Positions 7,227 through 16,588 of a stretch of DNA of 36,522 bases are shown here, piece by piece; position 1 is the stretch's first letter, and each line of letters begins with the position of its first letter. This DNA is from Candidatus Nitrosopumilus sp. (lineage in GTDB: Archaea; Thermoproteota; Nitrososphaeria; Nitrososphaerales; Nitrosopumilaceae): assembly GCA_024644105.1 (NCBI GenBank), contig JAHELP010000008.1, forward strand, positions 1-36,522. The letters are read 5' to 3'. Both the position numbers and the translations under genes were made by a program. The notes below the pieces were generated by a model. The model saw only the letters and a list, made by a program, of their open reading frames with translations, did not search any database and had not been told where the DNA came from.

Positions 7227-8377
7227 TTTGATATTCTCCGTGGTTCTAGTTTCTTTCTAGCATTTATTGCAAATAGTGCAACTCCTATTCCTATAATACA
7301 AAACACAACATATGGTGTCTCATTTCCAAATGATTGTGTAATGGGACCTCCTATAGTTGGTCCTATGGCCCACCCCATTCCAAAAACTGTTTCATATGCA
7401 CCAATGATTTTTCCTGAAATCCCTTTTCGAGTTTTACTCAAAATAATCTCCAAAGTTAGAGGGAAGAATATACTAAATCCAAATCCCATCAGAATTAAAG
7501 CAATGCCAAAACTAAAGATTGAATCAGCTACAACTGATATTGCCAACCCAATTGATACGGCAATAGTTCCTGCAATCAAAGTTTGACTTGTTTTTCTTGC
7601 AAATTTTCCTACCAATGCAAGCGATACAACCCTTGATACTCCGAAAACAAAAAACAGTAACAAAATATCTGATGCAGACATTCCATTGTCATTGAGAAAT
7701 GCTGGATAAATTGTAAGTATTATTCCAAATGAAGATGTACAGAAAATCAATAAAATAATTACTTCAGGAAACCTCTTCATCTCTTTAATTGATGAAAATG
7801 AAAATCTCTCATGATGTGTTTTTACACTTTTTCTTGAGGCTACAAGGGATGTAATTATGGCAGCTGCGAGAATAAATGCTGCAATTTGGAATAATATTCT
7901 ATATGTGATATCTAGACCCTCTAGGAATACTGTACCAAGTAATGGTCCTACCATGAATCCAATTACGAAAAACATTGTAAACCATGAAATGTGTTTAACT
8001 CTATTTTTTTCAGAACTTTCATTTGAAATGATGGATTCACATGGTGGCCAAAAAAATGCATGGGCTACCCCTGTCATTATTCTAAATCCCATAATTTCTG
8101 GAACTGACTGTGCAATTGATAATAGATAGATTGATGCAGAATTTACTGCAGCTCCTAATGCCAGTAAATATCCATTGTTAATCCTATCAAGTAGAATACC
8201 TACAAACAATGGAATGAACATGTATGGAATAAAATTTGTTAGTCCGATTAACCCAAGTTCAGAATATGTTGCACCAATGATATTCTTTGCAAACACTGGA
8301 AGAATTGGACCGTGTAATCCATAGGAAATACCTATGATAAGACCTGTGATGTTAACAAGTATCAGAACTCTATTCAT
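7223..8377 (-). CDS. Major facilitator superfamily transporter
   Basis: A 384-residue protein almost entirely of hydrophobic segments, consistent with 12 membrane helices in two halves. The first loop (LLDRINNGYLLALGA) resembles the MFS motif A between helices 2 and 3, and the second half carries FARKTSQTLIAG at the equivalent place. The substrate is unknown; the overall look is of a drug or metabolite antiporter. Its ATG overlaps the stop of the upstream UbiE-like methyltransferase by four bases (ATGA), so the two are co-transcribed and probably translationally coupled. Linkage to quinone methylation may be coincidental. Confidence 0.9.
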   Translation of the reverse strand: MNRVLILVNITGLIIGISYGLHGPILPVFAKNIIGATYSELGLIGLTNFIPYMFIPLFVGILLDRINNGYLLALGAAVNSASIYLLSIAQSVPEIMGFRIMTGVAHAFFWPPCESIISNESSEKNRVKHISWFTMFFVIGFMVGPLLGTVFLEGLDITYRILFQIAAFILAAAIITSLVASRKSVKTHHERFSFSSIKEMKRFPEVIILLIFCTSSFGIILTIYPAFLNDNGMSASDILLLFFVFGVSRVVSLALVGKFARKTSQTLIAGTIAVSIGLAISVVADSIFSFGIALILMGFGFSIFFPLTLEIILSKTRKGISGKIIGAYETVFGMGWAIGPTIGGPITQSFGNETPYVVFCIIGIGVALFAINARKKLEPRRISN

Positions 8378-9063
8378 TTGTATGCTGCAACCATTATTGC
8401 GCCACCCATAAGATCTTTCTCAAATTCTACTCTAGAAAATTTTTCAAGAATTAATTCCTCTAGTTTTTTGTTTTGTGGCCATCTTTTGTAGGTACCATAT
8501 AATGTACCAAATTTTAATCCAAGTCTACCTCCTGCAGCAAATGCAAGAATTGGTAGAATACATCTTAGATAAAATGAAACACCTGCTCTGAAAAATGCTT
8601 CATCTGGTTTTCCTAAATCAACAATTACAAATCTCCCATCTTTTTTCAACACTCTATGAATTTCAGAAATTGCAATTCTCAAATTGATTGCATCTCTTAA
8701 TGAATAACCACATAACACTGCATCAAATTCCTCGTCTTGGAATGGAATATGTTCAAAAACTCCATTTGCCATATCAGGTGTTTTTTCAAAAAATGTGCCT
8801 GTATTTTTTAACATTGGTACCAGTGGGTCATAAAGTGTAATTGATATTTTATCATCTGTTAATTTCATTGCAGTTTTTGACATGTTTCCAAAACCCGAAC
8901 CAGCATCTAGAATCTTATTGCCAGGAAACACTCTTTGTGAAATTCCACGAATTCTATGTTCTTTGTCTTTACCTAATGAAATAATTGAATTAACTTTATC
9001 ATAAACTGGAATAATCTCTCGAAGTACTTCCATGACTTCTCCCCAATAACTTCCTAAACCCAT
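8374..9063 (-). CDS. Class I SAM methyltransferase, UbiE/MenG-like
   Basis: A 229-residue methyltransferase. The N-terminal PVYDKVNSIISLG recalls the YDxxN...S segment of UbiE/MenG, and ILDAGSGFGNMS is SAM motif I. AVLCGYSLRDAINL resembles the conserved post-I/II region of demethylmenaquinone methyltransferases. It could add the final methyl of menaquinone, the quinone used by Thaumarchaeota, but related enzymes act on other lipids, so the substrate is inferred. The C-terminal half has a hydrophobic patch (CILPILAFAAGGR) suggesting membrane association. It precedes and overlaps the MFS gene by four bases. The start at 9063 lies 51 bases after psmA on the same strand. Confidence 0.82.
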   Translation of the reverse strand: MGLGSYWGEVMEVLREIIPVYDKVNSIISLGKDKEHRIRGISQRVFPGNKILDAGSGFGNMSKTAMKLTDDKISITLYDPLVPMLKNTGTFFEKTPDMANGVFEHIPFQDEEFDAVLCGYSLRDAINLRIAISEIHRVLKKDGRFVIVDLGKPDEAFFRAGVSFYLRCILPILAFAAGGRLGLKFGTLYGTYKRWPQNKKLEELILEKFSRVEFEKDLMGGAIMVAAYK

Positions 9064-9114
9064 AATCTATCGTCTCAGTTTACTTGTTTGAATAGTTTTC
9101 AAATCAAAGTTCTA

Positions 9115-9837
9115 TTATTGAGCAAACTTTGATGCATTTTGAGAATAATTTTGTAAATCAGAGTCTGATACTTTCTCAAAGACTTTGGATTCAGTTGTAA
9201 CTTTTGCCATTTTTATGTTGTTCACTCCATCTTTGGATTCTGCTTTAAGATTAATTGCTGCAATTGCTAGTGCTGCTGCATCATCTAAACTCATATCTTC
9301 TTTGTAATGTTTTTCCAAAAATGCATTTACATCCTCAGAACCTGCTCCAATTGCAACTGCTGCAAATTGCACATAAGTTCCACTAGGATCTGTTACATAG
9401 ATTGATTCTCCTTTTTGATCAATTCCTGCAATTATCATGGAAACACCATTTGGACGTACTCCACCATATTGTGTAAATTGATGAGCTTGATCTGCTAGAT
9501 GTTTTGCAACTGTTGCAACTTCTACAGATTCATCATATGTCATTCTATTTCCTTGTGAGAAAAATCGGGCACCATCAACTTGAACACGTGCATCTGGAAT
9601 GTAGCCTGCTGCTGCAACTCCGATATGATAATCAACTTGGAAAATCTTTTGAGTAATGTTACTTGTTTGTAAAGTTCGAGGTTTTTCTTCAACAGCCATG
9701 ATAACTCCTTCTTTACTACTTACACCAATAGCTAAAGTTCCTCTTTTTACTGTCTCAATGGCGTATTCAACTTGGTAAATTCTACCATCTGGTGAATACA
9801 TGGTAGGTGTCATGTCATAACCACGTGATGCCATCAT
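9115..9837 (-). CDS. psmA: 20S proteasome alpha subunit
   Basis: A 240-residue alpha subunit that forms the outer rings of the 20S proteasome and gates substrate entry. The N-terminal YDMTPTMYSPDGRIYQVEYA is the alpha-subunit signature, including the gate residues and the YDR-like segment, and the catalytic N-terminal Thr of beta subunits is absent, as expected. KRGTLAIGV and the PNGVSMIIAG region match the family. The protein begins MMASRGYD; two consecutive ATGs (9837 and 9834) are possible starts. The AT-rich sequence near 9861-9870 (minus CCTTAAATTG) may be its TATA. It is divergent from the winged-helix gene. Confidence 0.96.
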   Translation of the reverse strand: MMASRGYDMTPTMYSPDGRIYQVEYAIETVKRGTLAIGVSSKEGVIMAVEEKPRTLQTSNITQKIFQVDYHIGVAAAGYIPDARVQVDGARFFSQGNRMTYDESVEVATVAKHLADQAHQFTQYGGVRPNGVSMIIAGIDQKGESIYVTDPSGTYVQFAAVAIGAGSEDVNAFLEKHYKEDMSLDDAAALAIAAINLKAESKDGVNNIKMAKVTTESKVFEKVSDSDLQNYSQNASKFAQ

Positions 9838-9948
9838 ATTATCACGAGTTCATTCTCAGTCAATTTAAGGGTAATTGTCTTGCCTGAATTTGGGCTAGAT
9901 CTGGAAATAGGGTTTTAAGTAAATTCGACTTTATCTATTTTAGGAAAT

Positions 9949-10332
9949 ATGGTCAATCAACTACTAGAATTTAAAGAGATTATCAGGTCTAAACAAAATC
10001 CTGAACCTCGAAAAACTGACAAGCAGACTAGGAAACTCTTGCTATACTTGTTTACAAGTACAAGGGGTGGATTTACAAGATTAAGAATAATTATTCATCT
10101 TTTAGAACGACCTTACAATACACATCAGTTGGCCAAGGAACTTGCTCTTGATTACAAGGCAGTTCAACATCACATGCAAGTGTTAGAGAAAAATAACATG
10201 GTTTCAAAAATTGGTGAAAAATATGGCGCTATCTTTCATTTGTCAAATTTTCTAGAAATCAATATTGGAGCACTAGATGAGGCAATTGACAAACTAGATA
10301 GAAAAATGAATCGCACCAAAGTCTATCTTTAA
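9949..10332 (+). CDS. Winged helix-turn-helix transcriptional regulator (ArsR-like)
   Basis: A 127-residue DNA-binding protein. Residues about 41-105 form a winged helix: a first helix (GGFTRLRIIIHLLE), an HTH (NTHQLAKELALDYKAVQHHMQVLEKNNMV) and a wing (IGEKYGAIFHLS). The KAVQHHMQVLE recognition helix is typical of ArsR/MarR-type archaeal regulators. There is no obvious ligand- or metal-binding cysteine set. The C-terminus is a short helical tail. GTTTTAAGTAAA around 9912-9923 may be its TATA. It is divergent from psmA and 69 bases upstream of gdhA, which has its own promoter, so its target is unknown. Confidence 0.88.
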   Translation: MVNQLLEFKEIIRSKQNPEPRKTDKQTRKLLLYLFTSTRGGFTRLRIIIHLLERPYNTHQLAKELALDYKAVQHHMQVLEKNNMVSKIGEKYGAIFHLSNFLEINIGALDEAIDKLDRKMNRTKVYL

Positions 10333-10370
10333 TTAATTTAGAAATGCGATCTAAAATGTTGAACTAAACT

Positions 10371-10382
10371 TAATATAATATA
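10371..10382 (+). promoter_or_regulatory. TATA box for glutamate dehydrogenase
   Basis: TAATATAATATA is centred about 26 bases before the TTG at 10402. This supports leaderless initiation at TTG. Confidence 0.6.
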
Positions 10383-10401
10383 CGCCGTTTTCAAAGTCAT
10401 C

Positions 10402-11676
10402 TTGGTCAAAAATGATCCTTTTGCAAATGCAACTAAACAAGTAAATGATGCATGTGATATACTTGGAATTAAAGACAAAGGAATTCGTGAATATCTTGCA
10501 ATTCCTAACAAAGTTTTGAGAGTTAAAATTCCGGTAAGAATGGATAACGGTAAAATTAGAATTTTTACAGGTTTTAGAAGTCAACACAATAATGATAGAG
10601 GTCCATACAAAGGAGGTATTCGTTATTTCAATCCTGAAGGTGGAGTTGAATATATGGAACGTGAAGTTATGGCACTTTCATCTTGGATGACATGGAAATG
10701 TGCAATTGTTGATGTTCCTCTAGGTGGTGGTAAAGGTGGAATCTTTGTTAATCCTAAAACTGAAAAACTTAGTGAAGGTGAACTAGAACGTCTTACAAGA
10801 GGATTTGCATTCAAGATTTCTGAAATTATTGGACCTAACAAAGACATTCCTGCACCTGATGTTTACACTACTGGTACAGAGATGACACAAATCATGGACA
10901 CATTTAGCAAACTAAACGGTAATGAATATTCACCAGGTGTAATTACTGGAAAACCAATTTCAATGGGTGGTTCACTTGCAAGAAATGTTGCAACTGGATT
11001 GGGAGCAGCTTACACTGTTAGAGAAGCAGCAAAGGCATTGAAACTAAATTTGAAAGGTGCCAAAGTAGTTCTACAAGGTTTTGGAAATGCATCAACATTT
11101 GCAGGAGAATATCTTGAAAAGATGGGTGCCAAAGTAATTGGAGCAAGTGATTCTAAAGGTTCAATATCAATTCCAAAAGGTGCTAAAGTTAGTGCAATTT
11201 TAGCCCACAAACAAAAGAAAGGTTCAGTAGTTGGATTCCCTGGGAGTAAAAAAATCTCAACTGAAGAATTACTTACTACTAAATGTGATATTCTAGTTCC
11301 CGGAGCTCTTGAGAATCAAATTAATGCAAAGATAGCAAAGAATCTCCAATGTAAAATTATTGCAGAAGCTGCAAACGGTCCAACATTGCCAGAAGCTGAT
11401 CCAATAATTGAACAAAAGAAAATTCTTGTAATTCCTGATATTTTGGCAAACTCTGGTGGTGTATGTATTTCATATCTAGAATGGGTACAAAACAACATGG
11501 GATACTATTGGTCATTTGATGAAGTTGCCAATAAAATGGAAACCAATATCACTAAAGGTTTCAAAGATGCATATGCTCTAAGTAAAAAACACAAGATTGA
11601 CATGAGAAAAGCAACTATGGTTTTAGCCGTTGAAAGAGTTCTAGAGGCCTTTAACCAAAGAGGCATTTGGCCATAA
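10402..11676 (+). CDS. gdhA: Glutamate dehydrogenase
   Basis: A 424-residue hexameric-type glutamate dehydrogenase, interconverting glutamate and 2-oxoglutarate plus ammonium; in an ammonia oxidiser it is a likely assimilation route. The glutamate-binding segment GPYKGGIRYFNP, the catalytic-lysine motif PLGGGKGGIFVNP and APDVYTTGTEM are clear, and the second domain has the Rossmann motif GFGNAS. Coenzyme preference is not assigned. The start is TTG; no better in-frame ATG lies near it and the protein N-terminus matches expectation. The TATA at 10371-10382 fits this position. The gene is convergent with the Toprim gene, two bases away. Confidence 0.95.
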   Translation: MVKNDPFANATKQVNDACDILGIKDKGIREYLAIPNKVLRVKIPVRMDNGKIRIFTGFRSQHNNDRGPYKGGIRYFNPEGGVEYMEREVMALSSWMTWKCAIVDVPLGGGKGGIFVNPKTEKLSEGELERLTRGFAFKISEIIGPNKDIPAPDVYTTGTEMTQIMDTFSKLNGNEYSPGVITGKPISMGGSLARNVATGLGAAYTVREAAKALKLNLKGAKVVLQGFGNASTFAGEYLEKMGAKVIGASDSKGSISIPKGAKVSAILAHKQKKGSVVGFPGSKKISTEELLTTKCDILVPGALENQINAKIAKNLQCKIIAEAANGPTLPEADPIIEQKKILVIPDILANSGGVCISYLEWVQNNMGYYWSFDEVANKMETNITKGFKDAYALSKKHKIDMRKATMVLAVERVLEAFNQRGIWP

Positions 11677-11678
11677 TC

Positions 11679-12056
11679 TTAGGCTAAATAAGACTCGTAA
11701 CTAACTAATTCTTCAACAAATTTTATTTTTCCTTTTGTAATGATACGTAACTTTCTTTTGAAACTAAGATCTACTTTTGTCCTTCTCTGCAATAATTGAA
11801 TAGTTTTTCCAGTTAATGTCCTGCCTTTTTTGTCTCTGTCAAAAAGAATGATCAGCCGTTCAAATTTAGCTACAGAATCTGCAAAATCTATCATACCTGA
11901 AAATCTATGAAATTCCAAAATCTTTCCAGTGTGGCCTATCTTTCTTAACGCATTAGAGTCTCTTTTTCCTTCAACTATCACCACAGCATTATCTATAGCA
12001 TTTAATTGAAAAATAAAATCTTTCAATTCCAAAATCTCTTGCTCTGATACTAACAC
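11679..12056 (-). CDS. Small Toprim-domain protein
   Basis: A 125-residue protein made of little more than a Toprim fold. VVIVEGKRD (about 24-32) holds the catalytic Glu and ILFDRDKKG (about 70-78) the Asp-x-Asp, the two Mg-binding motifs shared with primases, topoisomerases and RNase M5. Small stand-alone Toprim proteins are common in Archaea and are presumed to act on RNA or DNA; the substrate is unknown. The start is GTG at 12056. AT-rich TTTTAATACTTTAAAA (minus, 12070-12085) about 21 bases upstream could be its promoter. The gene is divergent from the 46-residue ORF. Confidence 0.85.
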   Translation of the reverse strand: MLVSEQEILELKDFIFQLNAIDNAVVIVEGKRDSNALRKIGHTGKILEFHRFSGMIDFADSVAKFERLIILFDRDKKGRTLTGKTIQLLQRRTKVDLSFKRKLRIITKGKIKFVEELVSYESYLA

Positions 12057-12125
12057 ACTACAAGATTAATTTTAAAGTATTAAAACAGAGCATATTTTTA
12101 CTTGGAAATAATTTATTGAAACAAG

Positions 12126-12266
12126 ATGAAAACTGAATCAGAAATTGCTGAATATAGAAAAGTAATTGAAGAAAGATTAGTAAAAGCTGAATCTATGGAT
12201 GCCATGAAATACTATCAAGGAGTACTCAGAAGTCTTGAGTGGGTAGTTACAGGATTAGACGTTTAG
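12126..12266 (+). CDS. Small ORF, 46 residues, unknown
   Basis: An ATG-initiated frame too short for the ORF track: MKTESEIAEYRKVIEER..., ending VVTGLDV. It is predicted to be largely helical with a heptad-like charged first half. It ends four bases before the glutamine amidotransferase ATG, so the two would be co-transcribed, and CATATTTTTA (12091-12100) is about 30 bases upstream as a possible TATA. Codon use looks like that of its neighbours. I do not recognise a family. A real small protein is likelier than a chance ORF because of the tight spacing and amino-acid composition. Confidence 0.6.
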   Translation: MKTESEIAEYRKVIEERLVKAESMDAMKYYQGVLRSLEWVVTGLDV

Positions 12267-12270
12267 AAAA

Positions 12271-12954
12271 ATGTCAGATGTACTACTTGTACAGAATACA
12301 CGAATTGAAAGTTCTGGCTATCTAGGTGAACTCTTAGAAAAAGATGGATTCCAAATCACAACTGTAAATGCAAAACATGAAAAGTTACCAAGCAAAGATT
12401 TTTCACTAGTAGTAATTTTGGGAGCACCTGAAAGTGCAAATGATGATTTACCTTATCTTCAAGCAGAACAACAATTAATCAAAAATTCTGTTGAAAAAAA
12501 CATTCCTGTACTTGGAATTTGTTTGGGTTCTCAACTAATAGCAAAAACATTTGGTGCTAAAGTGTATGGTGGACCAAGAAAAGAAATAGGATTTTATCAT
12601 GATTTGAAAATTAATAATGCTTCTCCACTTTTCAAGGGATTCAAAAACCCATTTACTGTATTTCATTGGCATGGTGATACATTTGATTTACCAAAAGGTG
12701 CTATCCGATTAGCCTCATCTGAGCATTATTCTAATCAAGCATTTCAATATCAGACTGCTGTTGGATTGCAATTTCATCTAGAGGTAAATGAGGATATGGT
12801 AAATCTTTGGCTTGATAATACTGAAGAAAAACTAAAAGAAATTCCATATATCGTTCCACAACAAATTCGCTCAGATATTATTGAAAATATTTCAATAGTG
12901 AAATCAAATATGAATAATTTTTACAATAATTTCAAATCTTCATTCGACCTTTGA
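12271..12954 (+). CDS. Class I glutamine amidotransferase domain protein
   Basis: A 227-residue stand-alone class I glutaminase resembling the GMP-synthase glutaminase half. GICLGSQLIA holds the nucleophile at about Cys84, and LQFHLEV near 170-176 holds the His-x-Glu of the triad. FHWHGDTFDLP is typical of the GuaA-like GATase1 subfamily. Such proteins release ammonia from glutamine for a partner, or hydrolyse gamma-glutamyl compounds; no synthetase partner is evident here. The gene follows the 46-residue ORF by four bases. A C-terminal extension (about 195-227) looks helical. Function beyond glutaminase-type chemistry is not assigned. Confidence 0.88.
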   Translation: MSDVLLVQNTRIESSGYLGELLEKDGFQITTVNAKHEKLPSKDFSLVVILGAPESANDDLPYLQAEQQLIKNSVEKNIPVLGICLGSQLIAKTFGAKVYGGPRKEIGFYHDLKINNASPLFKGFKNPFTVFHWHGDTFDLPKGAIRLASSEHYSNQAFQYQTAVGLQFHLEVNEDMVNLWLDNTEEKLKEIPYIVPQQIRSDIIENISIVKSNMNNFYNNFKSSFDL

Positions 12955-12960
12955 CCAAAG

Positions 12961-12969
12961 TTTAATATA
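12961..12969 (+). promoter_or_regulatory. TATA box for the acyl-CoA synthetase
   Basis: TTTAATATA is centred about 32 bases before the ATG at 12997, predicting initiation near 12991 and a leader of a few bases. Confidence 0.5.
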
Positions 12970-12982
12970 GTTAATTCTAATG

Positions 12983-13000
12983 TCATCGATCGAACGATGA
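12983..13000. repeat. Inverted repeat over the predicted start of the acyl-CoA synthetase gene
   Basis: TCATCG (12983-12988) and CGATGA (12995-13000) are inverted around ATCGAA. The repeat covers the predicted transcription start and the ATG, a place where a bound repressor would block initiation. With only 6-bp arms, chance is possible. Confidence 0.35.
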
Positions 13001-15114
13001 CTGCTGTGAAGAAAATTTTTGAAGAAATCATTCAAACAGATCACAAAGTCATCACAGAAGAATCATCCAAATCAATTCTCAAAACTTATGGAGTTAAAGT
13101 TCCACCTTATGCACTTGCTACATCTGCAGCTGATGCAGTAAAGCAAGCAAAAAAAATTGGATTTCCTATTGTAATGAAAGTTGTATCTCCACAGATTTTA
13201 CACAAGACTGATGTCGGTGGAGTTAAAGTTGGAATTGATAATGTCAATGATGTAAAAAAGACATTCAATGACATGTATGGTCGACTTTCTAAAAAGAAAG
13301 GTGTTGAAGTAAAAGGAATTCTTTTAGAAAAGATGGTTCCAAAAGGTGTTGAACTAATTGTAGGTATTCAAAACGATCCACAGTTTGGTCCAATGATTAT
13401 GGCTGGATTAGGTGGTGTAATGACTGAAGTTTTCAAGGATGTTGCATTTAGAATGTTGCCAATTACTACATCTGATGCAAAATCGATGATTAACGAACTG
13501 AAAGGTTCCAAACTTCTCAAAGGTTTCAGAGGTAGTGAACCAATTGATCTTAACATGGTAGCAAAAATGTTAGTCCAAATTGGAAAATTAGGCGTAGAAA
13601 ATGCAGATTACATTAACAGTATTGACTTTAACCCAGTAGTTGTTTATCCGAAATCACACTTTGTAGTAGATGCAAAAATTATTCTAAATAGCAAATTAAG
13701 AAAGAATTCAATCTCAAAAGCAAAACCAATCATTACCTCAATGGAGTCATTCTTTACTCCAAAATCTGTTGCACTAGTTGGTGCATCTGCAACACCTGGA
13801 AAGATTGGTAATTCAGTATTAGATGCACTTGGCAAACAAGATTACAAGGGTAAAGTATATCCAATTAATCCTAAACAAAAATCTATTCTTGGAATCAAAT
13901 GCTATCCATCACTAGATGCAATACCTGCAAAAGTTGATCTGGTTGTAGTTTGTATTGATCTTTCATTGTGTGGTCCTATCATGAAGACATGTGCAAAGAA
14001 AGGAATCCATAATGTTGTAATCGTTTCAGGTGGTGGTAAAGAGCTTGGTGGTGATAGAGCTGCAATGGAAGCAGAAGTAAAAGAATTATCTTTAAAACAC
14101 AAAATTCGTGTTATTGGTCCTAATTGTATTGGAATGTTTAATGCAGCAAATAGACTTGATTGTGCATTCCAAGGACAAGAAAGAATGGTGCGTTCAAGAT
14201 TAGGTAATGTAGCATTTTTCTCACAAAGTGGAACTATGGGAATTAGTATGTTAGAAAGTGCTGATTTGTTTGGATTATCAAAGATGATTAGTTTTGGTAA
14301 TCGTTCTGATGTTGATGAAGCAGATATGATTTGGTATGCTGCAAACGATCCTCAAACTAAAGTAATTGGATTGTATGTTGAGGGATTCGGTGATGGTAGA
14401 AAATTCATCAACACTGCAAAACGTGTAATGAAAGAGAAAAAGAAACCTATTGTAATATGGAAAAGTGGTAGAACTGCTGCAGGTGCAAAGCAAGCAGCAT
14501 CACATACTGGCTCACTTGGAGGCTCAAATGCAATGATTATGGGAGCATTCAAGCAAGCAGGAATTATTTCAGTTGACAGTTATCAAGAATTAGTTGGAGT
14601 CTTAAAGGCACTAGCTTGGCAGCCACCTGCAAAAGGTAATCGCGTTGCAATGACAAGTAATGGTGCAGGTCCAATGATTGGTGGAATTGATCAATTAGAA
14701 AGATTAGGTCTTACAATTGGAAAATTATCACCACAAATACTCAAAAAAGTAAAGGCTAGATTCCCACCTACAGTTCCTATACACAATGGTAATCCTGCAG
14801 ATGTTGGTGGCGGTGCAACCGCAGATGACTATAGATTTGTAATTCAGCAATTCTTAGATGAAAAGAATATCGATATTGCTATGCCATGGTTTGTCTTCCA
14901 GGATGATCCACTTGAAGAAACAATTGTTGGTTTTCTAGCTGATCTCTCAAAGAAAAAGAAGAAACCAATCCTTGCTGGCGGTAATGGTGGTCCATATACT
15001 GAAAAAATGATTAAATTAATTGAGAAACATAAAGTTCCTGTTTATCAAGACCTCAGAACTTGGGTTGCAGCAGCATCTGCATTAGCTCAATGGGGCAAAA
15101 TCCTAGGAAAATAG
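12997..15114 (+). CDS. ADP-forming acyl-CoA synthetase, probably 3-hydroxypropionyl-CoA synthetase
   Basis: A 705-residue ligase that forms an acyl-CoA from acid, ATP and CoA, releasing ADP. The N-terminal ATP-grasp region (about 1-235; [23 protein letters not shown]) is followed by a CoA-binding Rossmann domain (about 248-; [15 protein letters not shown]) and two ligase subdomains with the phosphorylated His at about 503 ([11 protein letters not shown]). In the 3-hydroxypropionate/4-hydroxybutyrate cycle of ammonia-oxidising archaea two such ADP-forming enzymes activate 3-hydroxypropionate and 4-hydroxybutyrate, which saves ATP compared with the Crenarchaeota. The neighbouring hydratase resembles the arrangement recalled for the N. 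maritimus 3-hydroxypropionyl-CoA synthetase (Nmar_1309/1308). The exact substrate is inferred; the family also includes acetate-CoA ligases. Confidence 0.88.
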   Translation: MTAVKKIFEEIIQTDHKVITEESSKSILKTYGVKVPPYALATSAADAVKQAKKIGFPIVMKVVSPQILHKTDVGGVKVGIDNVNDVKKTFNDMYGRLSKKKGVEVKGILLEKMVPKGVELIVGIQNDPQFGPMIMAGLGGVMTEVFKDVAFRMLPITTSDAKSMINELKGSKLLKGFRGSEPIDLNMVAKMLVQIGKLGVENADYINSIDFNPVVVYPKSHFVVDAKIILNSKLRKNSISKAKPIITSMESFFTPKSVALVGASATPGKIGNSVLDALGKQDYKGKVYPINPKQKSILGIKCYPSLDAIPAKVDLVVVCIDLSLCGPIMKTCAKKGIHNVVIVSGGGKELGGDRAAMEAEVKELSLKHKIRVIGPNCIGMFNAANRLDCAFQGQERMVRSRLGNVAFFSQSGTMGISMLESADLFGLSKMISFGNRSDVDEADMIWYAANDPQTKVIGLYVEGFGDGRKFINTAKRVMKEKKKPIVIWKSGRTAAGAKQAASHTGSLGGSNAMIMGAFKQAGIISVDSYQELVGVLKALAWQPPAKGNRVAMTSNGAGPMIGGIDQLERLGLTIGKLSPQILKKVKARFPPTVPIHNGNPADVGGGATADDYRFVIQQFLDEKNIDIAMPWFVFQDDPLEETIVGFLADLSKKKKKPILAGGNGGPYTEKMIKLIEKHKVPVYQDLRTWVAAASALAQWGKILGK

Positions 15115-15912
<798 letters not shown>

Positions 15913-15968
15913 CTATTTCTAATTTCTTTCTTATTTTATTTATTAAAAAATATAGAATTTTTAAAATT

Positions 15969-16493
15969 TTATTGTACTGTAACTAATCCAACTCTCCATG
16001 GATGGAATGAACAATAATAGTGATAGACTCCTTCATCCTCAAATGTAAACTCGAACCTATCTCCTGTATTTAGTGGTGGACTATTGAACAAGTCAATAAC
16101 CTTTCCAAATTCGTCTTGACTTTGGATGTTGTGTGGTACAGAGTCATCATTTACCCATGTCACTTTGGTATTTTTGTTAATTTCAAGATTTAATGGCAAG
16201 TAAAACCCACTACCTGACACAGCAAAATTCCCATTTGGAATAATTACTTGGGCTTCCATAGTTTTTGAAACAACACTTTCAGCAGTATCTAAGACAATAA
16301 TTCCATTTTCAATCAAAAATTTAATGGCACTGATAAATTCTGATTCGGAAATGTCTCCTTGACCATACCATAAAGCATTATTTTTTACCCATTCTGGAAC
16401 TGCTTCTGCAGATACATCCTGTACAGTAAATGAAACTAGTAGAGTAGAAAATATCATAACAATTATTGACATTTTCATAAATCTATACTTCAT
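15969..16493 (-). CDS. Secreted cupredoxin-domain protein lacking the axial Met
   Basis: About 174 residues. A hydrophobic signal segment (MSIIVMIFSTLLVSF, ending near VSAEA) directs export. Next is a short domain PEWVKNNALWYGQGDISES / FLIENGIIVL that I recall as frequent in thaumarchaeal surface proteins. The C-terminal half is a plastocyanin-like fold, with copper ligands His at about 121 (VPHNIQ), Cys161 and His164 (YYCSFHPWR). The position normally Met, three after the second His, is Arg. It could be an atypical electron carrier or copper-binding protein on the cell surface. I start at ATG 16493, not the track's TTG 16499, because of the TATA at 16511-16524. Confidence 0.88.
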   Translation of the reverse strand: MKYRFMKMSIIVMIFSTLLVSFTVQDVSAEAVPEWVKNNALWYGQGDISESEFISAIKFLIENGIIVLDTAESVVSKTMEAQVIIPNGNFAVSGSGFYLPLNLEINKNTKVTWVNDDSVPHNIQSQDEFGKVIDLFNSPPLNTGDRFEFTFEDEGVYHYYCSFHPWRVGLVTVQ

Positions 16494-16510
16494 AAACAAA
16501 AATATTTCTT

Positions 16511-16524
16511 AGATAATATATCAT
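16511..16524 (-). promoter_or_regulatory. TATA box for the cupredoxin gene
   Basis: Minus ATGATATATTATCT is centred about 25 bases upstream of ATG 16493. Confidence 0.5.
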
Positions 16525-16559
16525 AGGAGTTTACATTGTCTTGCAGTGTAGTCTTGTAT

Positions 16560-16567
16560 GTTATATC
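16560..16567 (+). promoter_or_regulatory. TATA box for the winged-helix gene at 16589
   Basis: GTTATATC is centred about 25 bases before the ATG at 16589, predicting a leaderless transcript. Confidence 0.5.
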
Positions 16568-16588
16568 TGATTTTGACTATCTTTATTC

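Noticed and set aside
10351-10587. Minus ORF 10351-10587
   Set aside because: It overlaps the gdhA promoter and 5' end; its composition is that of antisense sequence.
11679-12056. Calling the small Toprim protein RNase M5 or a primase
   Set aside because: Only the Toprim core is present and no rRNA gene or replication gene is adjacent, so a specific function is not supported.
15913-15968. AT-rich convergent region as a rho-independent terminator
   Set aside because: T-rich runs are present, as archaeal termination may need, but I see no stable stem; it is too weak to list.
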